The notes below the pieces were generated by a model, which made no database searches, was not told the DNA's origin, and saw only the letters and a list, made by a program, of their open reading frames with translations. Shown in pieces: positions 46,084 to 53,884 of a DNA stretch of 64,000 nt (its first letter is position 1; each line of letters begins with the position of its first letter). Position numbers and translations under genes: made by a program. This DNA comes from Planctomycetota bacterium (lineage in GTDB: Bacteria; Planctomycetota; UBA1135; UBA2386): assembly GCA_020638695.1 (NCBI GenBank), contig JACKIB010000002.1:186001-250000 (forward strand), given 5' to 3'.

Positions 46084-47556
46084 ATGACCCGCATCCGCCA
46101 CCCCCTGCCGGACGCCGATTGGCCGAGCCGTGACGCCGCACGCGCCGGGCGTTGGTTCCAGCCGATCCGGCTGAACCAGATCACCGCGCGCACCCGCACC
46201 TGGGTGCCGGCGATGGTGCCGTGGCGGGCCACCGAAGACGGGTTGGTCAGCGACGACGTGCTCGACTGGTATGGGCGCTTCGCCGCGGGCAAACCCGGGG
46301 TGCTGGTGGTCGAGGCGACCGGGATTCGCGACGTTCCGAGCGGCCCACTGCTGCGCATCGGTCACCCGCGCTTCCTGCCCGGGCTGCAACGCTTGGTGGC
46401 ACGGGTCCGCGATGCCAGCGAGGGGGAAACGCGGCTGTTCATCCAGATCATCGACTTCCTGGCGGTGCGCCGTCGCCCGGAGCCGGCGAAGTTCTTCGGG
46501 CGGTTCCTGCAGATCACCGACCGACACCGCGCCGCGTGCGGCAGCGAAGACGAGGTATCGTGCCGGGCGCGGCTCGGCGCGATGTCGGACGACGAACTGC
46601 GGGCGGCGCTGACCGAACGCGAGTACCGCGACCTGGCGTTCGGCTACCGCGAGGAGGTGCGCGACACCCACCTGCCGCACATCGCCGAGCTGCCCCGGGT
46701 GCTACCCGAGCTGTTCGCCGATGCCGCGGAACGCGCGCGCGCCGCCGGGTTCGATGGGGTCGAGCTGCACTTCGCCCACGCCTACACGATGGCCGGGTTT
46801 CTGTCGCGCCGCAACGACCGCCAGGACGGCTACGGCGGCACCCGGGAGCGCCGATTGCGGCTGCCGCTCGAGGTGCTCGCCCGCTGCCGGGCCGCGGTGG
46901 GCTCGGACTTCTGCTTGGGCCTGCGCTTGTTGGGTGACGAGGTGATCCACGGCGGCAGCCGAATCGACGATGCGGTCTACTACGCCACCGAGTTGGCGCG
47001 CGCCGGGGCGGACTTCGTCTCGGTGTCGAAGGGCGGCAAGTTCGAGGATGCCAAGCAACCCGCGATCGGTAGCGCGGTGTACCCCTACACCGGACCGAGC
47101 GGTCTGGAGTGCATGCCGACGGTGTTCAGCGATGCCGAGGGTCCGTTCGGCCGCAACGTGCACCTCGCCGCCGCGATCCGCCGGGGCATCCACGCCGTGG
47201 GCCTCGCCACGCCGGTGGTCACCAGCGGCGGGATTTGCACGTTTGCACAGGCAGAGTCGATCCTGGCACGCGGCGACGCGGATCTGGTCGGCGCGGCGCG
47301 GCAGACCCTCGCCGACCCGGACTGGTTCCGCAAAGTCGAGCTCGGCCGCGGCGCGGAGGTGCGTCGCTGCATCTTCACCAACTATTGCGAAGGTCTCGAC
47401 CAGAAGCACAAGCAAGTGACCTGCCAGCTGTGGGACCGCGCGTTCGAACCCGAGTTCGCCGGACCGCGCAGCGCCGACGGCAAGCGCCGGTTGATCGCCC
47501 CTCCTTGGGATCCGGATGCCGACGAATCGGTTGGGTCCGGTCGCACGGCACCCTGA
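46084..47556 (+). CDS. NADH:flavin oxidoreductase (old yellow enzyme family)
   Basis: 490 residues, a TIM-barrel FMN enzyme. Family features are FQPIRLNQITARTRTWVPAM near 22, GFDGVELHFAHAYTMAGFLS near 225, RNDRQDGYGG near 241 (the conserved N.R.D.YGG), VVTSGGICT near 378 and ADLVGAARQTLADP near 400. The tail holds a CIFTNYCEG ... QVTC cysteine set resembling the Fe-S motif of 2,4-dienoyl-CoA-reductase-type relatives, though the spacing is not canonical. There is no C-terminal FAD/NAD domain, so it is the short form with an unusual cysteine tail. Pyruvate carboxylase starts 14 bp downstream, so the two are probably cotranscribed. Substrate unknown. Confidence 0.87.
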   Translation: MTRIRHPLPDADWPSRDAARAGRWFQPIRLNQITARTRTWVPAMVPWRATEDGLVSDDVLDWYGRFAAGKPGVLVVEATGIRDVPSGPLLRIGHPRFLPGLQRLVARVRDASEGETRLFIQIIDFLAVRRRPEPAKFFGRFLQITDRHRAACGSEDEVSCRARLGAMSDDELRAALTEREYRDLAFGYREEVRDTHLPHIAELPRVLPELFADAAERARAAGFDGVELHFAHAYTMAGFLSRRNDRQDGYGGTRERRLRLPLEVLARCRAAVGSDFCLGLRLLGDEVIHGGSRIDDAVYYATELARAGADFVSVSKGGKFEDAKQPAIGSAVYPYTGPSGLECMPTVFSDAEGPFGRNVHLAAAIRRGIHAVGLATPVVTSGGICTFAQAESILARGDADLVGAARQTLADPDWFRKVELGRGAEVRRCIFTNYCEGLDQKHKQVTCQLWDRAFEPEFAGPRSADGKRRLIAPPWDPDADESVGSGRTAP

Positions 47557-47570
47557 TAATCGCTCGAGCA

Positions 47571-50500
47571 ATGGAGACCACTCCGATCCGCAAGATCCTC
47601 TGTGCCAACCGCGGCGAGATCGCGATCCGCGTGTTCCGCGCCTGTGCCGAGCTGGGCATCGGCACGGTCGGGATCTACAGCGAAGAAGACCGCCACCACC
47701 AGCACCGCTTCAAGGCCGACGAGGCATACGTGGTCGGAGTGGGGAAGGCGCCGATCGCCGCATACCTGGCGATCGACGAGATCCTCGACATCGCGGAAGC
47801 AGCGCACGTCGACGCGATCCACCCCGGCTACGGCTTCCTGTCCGAGAACCCCGAGTTCGCCGAAGCGTGTGCGGCGCGCGGCATCCGGTTCATCGGGCCG
47901 CGCCCCGAGGCGATCCGGCAACTCGGCGACAAGGTCGCCGCTCGCAAGTTCGCCACCGGGCTCGGCATCCCGGTGGTGCCGGGGATGGAACTCGACGCCC
48001 GCGACGACGGTGCGCTGACCGGCGCCGACGCGTTCCACCGCGAACACGCACCGGTGATCGTGAAGGCGGCGCACGGCGGCGGCGGACGCGGGATGCGGAT
48101 CGTCAATGCCGGCGACGATCTCCGGGAGTCGATCCGCCAGGCCAGCTCGGAGGCCAAGTCGGCGTTCGGCAGCGGGCTGGTGTTCTTGGAGAAGTACCTG
48201 CCGAAGGTCCGGCACATCGAGGTGCAGATCCTCGGCGATCTGGCGGGCAACGTGGTCCACCTCTACGAGCGCGACTGCTCGGTACAACGACGGCACCAGA
48301 AGGTCATCGAGGTTGCACCAGCCCCCAACCTGGGCGCCACGCTGTGCCAACGACTGCACGACGATGCGGTGAAGCTGGCGAAATCGGCCGGCTACCTCAA
48401 CGCCGGCACGGTCGAATTCCTGGTCAGCGGCGACGACCACTACTTCATCGAGGTGAACCCGCGCCTGCAGGTGGAGCACACGGTCACCGAGCAGATCACC
48501 GGTATCGACCTGGTCCAGGCGCAGATCCGCATCGCCGAGGGCCATGCGCTGGGTGACGAAGCGATCGGACTGTACGGCCAGAGTTCCATCCAGCCGCGCG
48601 GGTTCGCGATCCAGTGCCGGGTAACCACCGAGGACCCGGCCAACAACTTCTTGCCCGACACTGGCGAGATCCTCGCCTACCGCAACGCATCGGGGCCCGG
48701 CATCCGCCTCGACATCGGCAACGGGTTCGCCGGGGCGCGCGTGTCGCCGCACTACGACTCGCTGCTGGTGAAGGCCACCGCGTACGGGCTGAGCTTCGAG
48801 GCAGCGATCCGCAAGTCGCTGCGGGCGCTGCGCGAGTTCCGGATCCGCGGGTTGAAGACCAACCTGACGTTCCTGGAGAACCTGCTGCTGCACGACACGT
48901 TCCGCCGTGGCGAGACCCACACGCGGTTCATCGACGAGACCCCGGAGCTGTTCTCGTTCCCGGTGCGCCGCGACCGGGCCACCAAGCTGTTGTCGTACAT
49001 CGGCGACGTAGTCGTCAACGGCCATCCCACGGTGCCGGCGGACAAGCGCCTGAATCCGACCAAGCTGAGGGAAGCGAAGGTCCCCAAGGTCCCGCACGGA
49101 CCGCCGCCGATCGGCACCGTGCAGATCCTCGCGGAGCGCGGACCCAAGGGGCTGGCCGACTGGGTGAAAGCACAGGATCGACCGCTGATCACCGACACGA
49201 CGATGCGCGACGCGCACCAGAGTCTGCTGGCAACCCGGGTGCGCACCACCGACCTGTTGCGCATCGCACCCGCCACCGCACACCTCGCTCACGAATTGTT
49301 CAGCCTCGAGACCTGGGGCGGCGCGACCTTCGACGTCGCCTACCGGTTCCTCAACGAGGACCCCTGGGATCGGCTGCGCAAGCTGAAGAAGGCGATCCCC
49401 AACGTCATGCAGCAGATGCTGCTGCGCGGCGCCAACGCGGTCGGCTACACCAGCTACCCGGACAACCTCGTCGACCACTTCATTCAGGAGGCTGCACGCG
49501 CCGGGATCGACGTGTTCCGGGTGTTCGACAGCCTCAACGACCTCGACAACATGACCTTCGCGGTCCAGTCGATCCTGCAGACCCCCAAGATCGCCGAGGT
49601 CTGCATCTGCTACACCGGCGACGTCGCCAACCCCAAGCGCACCAAGTACTCGCTGGAGTACTACACCGAGCTCGGCAAGCGCATCGAGGACATGGGTGCA
49701 CACATCCTGTGCATCAAGGACATGGCCGGCCTGTTGCGCCCGCGTGCCGCGGAGATGCTGGTCTCGCGACTGCGTGACGCAGTCGACATCCCGATCCACC
49801 TGCACACCCACGACACCAGTGGCAACGGCGTCGCCACGCTGCTCTCGGCGATCGATGCGGGGGTCGACATCGTCGACGCCGCGCTGGCACCGATGGCCGG
49901 ACTGACCAGTCAACCGAGCCTGAACGCGCTGGTCGCGGCGCTGCGCGGCGGCGCGCGCGAGAGCGGCATGGGCAACAAGGCGCTGCAGCCGCTCGCCGAC
50001 TACTGGGAAGCGATCCGCGAACACTACGCGCCGTTCGAGTCGGGACTGCTGAGCGGCACGTCCGAGGTCTACTACCACGAGATTCCGGGTGGTCAGTACA
50101 GCAACCTCCGCCCGCAGACCGCATCGCTCGGTCTGCTCGACCGGTGGGCCGAGGTGAAGCACGCCTTCGCGATCGTCAACCAACTGGTCGGCGACATCCC
50201 GAAGGTCACGCCCAGTTCGAAGATGGTCGGCGACTTCGCCAACTTCTTGGTGCAGAACGACCTGTTGGTGCTGCAGGACGACTTCCCGACTTCGGTGGCG
50301 CAGACCAAGCTGCGGGTGATGGAAGCCGCCGAGCGAATGGACTTCCCCAACAGCGTCGTCACCTACTTCCAGGGCCACTTGGGCCACCCGCCGGGCGGCT
50401 TCCCGGTCGACCTACAGACGGCGATCCTGCGCGGGCTTCCGGTGTGCGCCGGACGTCCGGGCAAGGACATGCCCGCCCTCGATCTCGCCGCGCTGCGCGC

Positions 50501-51062
50501 CGACCTGACCGAACGTCACGGCCGATCGATCTCGCGAACCGACACCATCAGCGCGGCTCTCTATCCGCGGGTGATGGAAGACCACTTCGTGTTCGCCGAC
50601 AGATTCGCCGACGTTTCGATCCTCGACACCCCGAACTACTTCTACGGGATGGAGCAGGGCGAAGAGATCCTGGTCGACTTGGAGCCGGGCAAGACGCTGG
50701 TGATCAAGCTCGGCGCGGTCAGCCAAGCCAACGAGCGCGGTCAGCGCACCGTCTACTTCGAGCTCAATGGACAGAACCGGCAAATCGTGGTGCAGGACCG
50801 CAGTGGCGTGCACCAAGTCGCGGCGGCGCGCAAAGCCGACAAGCGCGACAAGAAGCAAGTCGGGGCACCGATGCCCGGCACGGTCATCGGTGTGCACTGC
50901 GCGGTAGGCGACCAGGTAGCCGCGGGTGATCCGCTGCTGACGCTCGAGGCGATGAAGATGGAGACGGTCATCCGCGCGCCGAGCGATGGATCGATCGCCG
51001 AGGTCGCGGTCGGCATGAAGGGCGCGGTGCAGGCCGGAGATCTGCTGGCCGTGATGAGCTGA
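47571..51062 (+). CDS. pyc: pyruvate carboxylase
   Basis: 1163 residues, full length for the single-chain enzyme that carboxylates pyruvate to oxaloacetate with ATP and biotin. The biotin carboxylase domain (about 1-460) has KILCANRGEIAIRVFRA, HPGYGFLSENPEFA near 83, KAAHGGGGRGMR near 165 and the ERDCSVQRRHQKVIE segment. The carboxyltransferase domain (about 535-1000) has TDTTMRDAHQSLLATRVRT, ETWGGATFDVAYRF and a metal-binding HTHD. The C-terminal biotinyl domain has EAMKME with Lys1129 as biotin site. Start chosen at METTPIRKI, where similarity begins. Anaplerotic, cytoplasmic, probably tetrameric. Follows the flavin oxidoreductase by 14 bp. Confidence 0.97.
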   Translation: METTPIRKILCANRGEIAIRVFRACAELGIGTVGIYSEEDRHHQHRFKADEAYVVGVGKAPIAAYLAIDEILDIAEAAHVDAIHPGYGFLSENPEFAEACAARGIRFIGPRPEAIRQLGDKVAARKFATGLGIPVVPGMELDARDDGALTGADAFHREHAPVIVKAAHGGGGRGMRIVNAGDDLRESIRQASSEAKSAFGSGLVFLEKYLPKVRHIEVQILGDLAGNVVHLYERDCSVQRRHQKVIEVAPAPNLGATLCQRLHDDAVKLAKSAGYLNAGTVEFLVSGDDHYFIEVNPRLQVEHTVTEQITGIDLVQAQIRIAEGHALGDEAIGLYGQSSIQPRGFAIQCRVTTEDPANNFLPDTGEILAYRNASGPGIRLDIGNGFAGARVSPHYDSLLVKATAYGLSFEAAIRKSLRALREFRIRGLKTNLTFLENLLLHDTFRRGETHTRFIDETPELFSFPVRRDRATKLLSYIGDVVVNGHPTVPADKRLNPTKLREAKVPKVPHGPPPIGTVQILAERGPKGLADWVKAQDRPLITDTTMRDAHQSLLATRVRTTDLLRIAPATAHLAHELFSLETWGGATFDVAYRFLNEDPWDRLRKLKKAIPNVMQQMLLRGANAVGYTSYPDNLVDHFIQEAARAGIDVFRVFDSLNDLDNMTFAVQSILQTPKIAEVCICYTGDVANPKRTKYSLEYYTELGKRIEDMGAHILCIKDMAGLLRPRAAEMLVSRLRDAVDIPIHLHTHDTSGNGVATLLSAIDAGVDIVDAALAPMAGLTSQPSLNALVAALRGGARESGMGNKALQPLADYWEAIREHYAPFESGLLSGTSEVYYHEIPGGQYSNLRPQTASLGLLDRWAEVKHAFAIVNQLVGDIPKVTPSSKMVGDFANFLVQNDLLVLQDDFPTSVAQTKLRVMEAAERMDFPNSVVTYFQGHLGHPPGGFPVDLQTAILRGLPVCAGRPGKDMPALDLAALRADLTERHGRSISRTDTISAALYPRVMEDHFVFADRFADVSILDTPNYFYGMEQGEEILVDLEPGKTLVIKLGAVSQANERGQRTVYFELNGQNRQIVVQDRSGVHQVAAARKADKRDKKQVGAPMPGTVIGVHCAVGDQVAAGDPLLTLEAMKMETVIRAPSDGSIAEVAVGMKGAVQAGDLLAVMS

Positions 51063-51247
51063 GCGAGGTCGCTCGGCCCGGCGAGCCGCGACCCACATCG
51101 CCCCTCGATTCGCGGTCCGGACAGAGGTCGGCCGTGGACCCGCGCCCCTTCGCGCGATGGCATTCGGGTCAGCCCGCATTCGAGGGCAGCGCACCGACAT
51201 CGTGCGAGGGCGTCCGGGCTACCATTCGGTCGCACGCGACACCTCCG

Positions 51248-52294
51248 ATGAAGCCCATGAAGCGCATTCTCTCCCTCGCCCTCGCCGCGGCCCTCCTCTC
51301 GGCTTGGCCTGCCGCGCAGGCCGCCACCGCCAAGCCGTCCACCGCCACCAAGTACCCGTTTCTGTGGCGGATCGAGGGCAAGGAGCGGAGCAATCAGCAC
51401 TTCAAGTCCTACCTGCTCGGCACCATGCACCTGGGAGATCGGCGTCTGGTCGACATCCCCGAGGTGGTCGACAAGGCGCTCGCCGGGGCCGACGCGCTGT
51501 ACTGCGAACTGGCGATGGACGAGGCACAGAAGATGGCGCCGCAGATGATGCTCAAGATGCAGCTGCCACCCGGCGAATCGCTGTCCGGACAGCTGCCCAG
51601 GGACCTCTACGCACGCCTCGATGCGCGTCTGCGGAAGCTCGGAACCTCGGCCAAGCGGTTCGATCGGTTCCGCCTGTGGGGCATCACCGTGCTGGTCACG
51701 CAACTCGAGGCCACCAAAGCGGGGATGACCGAATCGCTCGACATGACGCTCTACAAGGACGCCAAGAGCGATGGGTTGACGGTCGGCGGCTTGGAGACGT
51801 TCGAGGAACAGCTCGACGCCCTGAGTCAGACGAACAAGCAGGACAGCATCGCGCTGCTCCGCAAGTCGCTCGACTACATGGCACAGCTGGACAAGTCCGG
51901 CAAATCGGCGATCGGCGTCATGCTCGATGCCTACCTGACCGGGCGTGAGGATGCGCTGCTCGATGCCGCCGAGGAATCGATGGGGACCGACACGGAGCTC
52001 AACGATCGCGTGATGCGGCCATTGCTCGAAGCCCGCAACGTCAAGATGACCGAGCGCATCATCGAGAAGATCGAGAAGGACCCGAAGAAGTCGTTCTTCT
52101 TCGCGATCGGTGCGCTGCACTTCGTCGGCAAGGAGGGGATCATCACCATGCTGCGCAAGAAGGGCTACAAGGTGCGCCGGGTCACGCCGCCGCAGCCGAC
52201 GTGGGAGGAGTTCCTGGCACTGCGCCAGCGTCTCGAGGACATGCGGCGCAAGACGCAGACGCTCGAACGAGAACTGGCCGCAGCCAAGAAGTGA
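51248..52294 (+). CDS. secreted TraB/GumN family protein
   Basis: 348 residues. The ATG opens a signal peptide (SLALAAALLSAWPAAQA). TraB/GumN signatures are a YLLGTMHLGD near residue 58 with the GTMH motif, ADALYCELAMD near 82 and FFFAIGALHFVGKEGI near 285 with the GALH..G motif. The last 45 residues are a charged coiled coil (LALRQRLEDMRRKTQTLERELAAAKK) beyond the domain. The family is proposed to be metalloprotease-like; activity is unproven. The TGA overlaps the GTG of the TPR gene, so the two are translationally coupled. Confidence 0.87.
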   Translation: MKPMKRILSLALAAALLSAWPAAQAATAKPSTATKYPFLWRIEGKERSNQHFKSYLLGTMHLGDRRLVDIPEVVDKALAGADALYCELAMDEAQKMAPQMMLKMQLPPGESLSGQLPRDLYARLDARLRKLGTSAKRFDRFRLWGITVLVTQLEATKAGMTESLDMTLYKDAKSDGLTVGGLETFEEQLDALSQTNKQDSIALLRKSLDYMAQLDKSGKSAIGVMLDAYLTGREDALLDAAEESMGTDTELNDRVMRPLLEARNVKMTERIIEKIEKDPKKSFFFAIGALHFVGKEGIITMLRKKGYKVRRVTPPQPTWEEFLALRQRLEDMRRKTQTLERELAAAKK

Positions 52295-53859
52295 CTCCTC
52301 GCCGCGCGCTGTTGCTGCTGGTGGTCGTCGCTGTCCTCGGGGCGACGCCGTGGGTGCTCGGTCACCTGGACGCGACGCGGTTCCACGAGGCCGTAGCCAG
52401 CGCAACCACCCTTCTCCACGAGACCAAAGCCCTCGACACGCTACCCGACACGACGTTCGCCGCGCGGCAGCGCGCGCTCGCGCAGACGGCACGGGAGACC
52501 CGGAAGGCACTCCAGGAATTCACCCGCCAGACCGAAGCGGTGCAGCGCGCCAAGGCGACGGCGTTCCTCGACCTGGCCGAGGTCAACCTGCGGCTCGACG
52601 CCTGGCAGCAGAGCGAAGACTGCCTGCTGCTGGCGCGGAGCGCCGATTTGGCTGACGAACGCGCCCTCGACGCTACCCAGCGGGCCCGCTGCGAACTCGA
52701 GATCGGCGCACTGCGGCTGCGCAACGGAAGAGTCGACGCCGCAATGCAGTCCGCCGAGGCGGCAACCGAGTTGTTGACCGGGCCACCGACCGACGACGCG
52801 ACGTGTGTCGTGTGGGCGCGCGCGCGACGCATGACCGCGGAATGCCACCTGCGCCGCCGCGACCGTGAGCTCGCGAACGCGACCCTGCAGACCGCGGAAA
52901 CCGAACTGGGCAAATGGCCACCCCACGACGGCCGCCGCGACCACGAGCTCGCCGCGACCCTGATGCTCCGCGCAACCGCACTCGCCGGCGCGGACCTGAC
53001 GAGCGCCACCGAGCAGCTCCTGCGCCGCGCGGTGCTGGCGGCCAGCGCGGCGCACCGCGTCGACCCTCGGAACACCGAGTTCGCGTTGGGCCTGACGGCC
53101 AGCCAACGCACCCTGGGCCACGCGCTGCTCCGCCTCGACAAACCCGCTGCAGCCATCGAGCTGGCGCGCAGTGCGCTGAACACCGACCAAGAGCTGCGCC
53201 TGCGCCACCCCAACGCGCCGCGGACTCGACTCGCACACGTGCTCGACCGCGCGCTGCTGGCCGAGGCCCTGGGGCACGCGGGCGGGCAGGAATCGGCCAC
53301 GGCACGCCGGCTCGCCGCCGAAGCACGGCAGGACAGCGAGGCTCTGGTGAAGCGGTGCCCGGGCGACATCGACGTTCTGCTGGCGCGGGCCCGGACGCTC
53401 CGCGTCCAGGCGTTCCTGGCGTCTGCAGCCAAGGACCTGACCGCAGCACGCGAGCTCCACCGCGAACACACCATGGCGCGGCATGACATCACCACGCGCA
53501 CTGGCAACCATGCGGCGCACTTCTTCGCACTGTCGCAGGCCCGTGTGGAACTCGGTCGATGCCTGCTCGCGCTCGGCGATCTCGATGCCGCTGCGCCGGC
53601 GCTTGGCGGCGCACTCCTCGAGCTGCGCGAGTTGCCGGAGGACCCCGCGATGGAACGCGTTCGTGCTGCCGCAGCGCTGCTGTCGATCACCGTGTCCATC
53701 CGCCGCGCCGACCTCGACGGGGCGTTCGCCGAGCTCGAGAAGATGACCGCGGCGGGTGACCTGACGCGGGCACAGCTCGACAGCGCCCCCGAGCTCGCCC
53801 CCCTGCGCCGGGATCCGCGGTTTCGCAGGATCCGAGCGTCGAGCAACGGCCGCAAGTAG
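52291..53859 (+). CDS. membrane-anchored TPR-repeat protein
   Basis: 522 residues from a GTG overlapping the TraB/GumN stop (GTGA). One N-terminal transmembrane helix (residues 5-24) leaves the rest outside the cytoplasm. Residues about 75-460 are helical TPR-like repeats rich in Ala/Leu/Arg (AEVNLRLDAWQQSEDCLLLAR, LRLRNGRVDAAMQSAEAATELL, LLRLDKPAAAIELARSAL, CLLALGDLDAAAPALGGAL). They resemble the repeat regions attached to planctomycete protein kinases but have no kinase domain. Likely a periplasmic partner for the TraB/GumN protein. Confidence 0.75.
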   Translation: MTPRRALLLLVVVAVLGATPWVLGHLDATRFHEAVASATTLLHETKALDTLPDTTFAARQRALAQTARETRKALQEFTRQTEAVQRAKATAFLDLAEVNLRLDAWQQSEDCLLLARSADLADERALDATQRARCELEIGALRLRNGRVDAAMQSAEAATELLTGPPTDDATCVVWARARRMTAECHLRRRDRELANATLQTAETELGKWPPHDGRRDHELAATLMLRATALAGADLTSATEQLLRRAVLAASAAHRVDPRNTEFALGLTASQRTLGHALLRLDKPAAAIELARSALNTDQELRLRHPNAPRTRLAHVLDRALLAEALGHAGGQESATARRLAAEARQDSEALVKRCPGDIDVLLARARTLRVQAFLASAAKDLTAARELHREHTMARHDITTRTGNHAAHFFALSQARVELGRCLLALGDLDAAAPALGGALLELRELPEDPAMERVRAAAALLSITVSIRRADLDGAFAELEKMTAAGDLTRAQLDSAPELAPLRRDPRFRRIRASSNGRK

Positions 53860-53884
53860 CCGGCGAGCCGGCGGCGACCGCCCG

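Noticed and set aside
47382..50387. Long minus-strand open frame (about 1000 codons) opposite pyruvate carboxylase
   Set aside because: Pyruvate carboxylase on the other strand has unmistakable domains. The antisense product is compositionally biased and has no motif.
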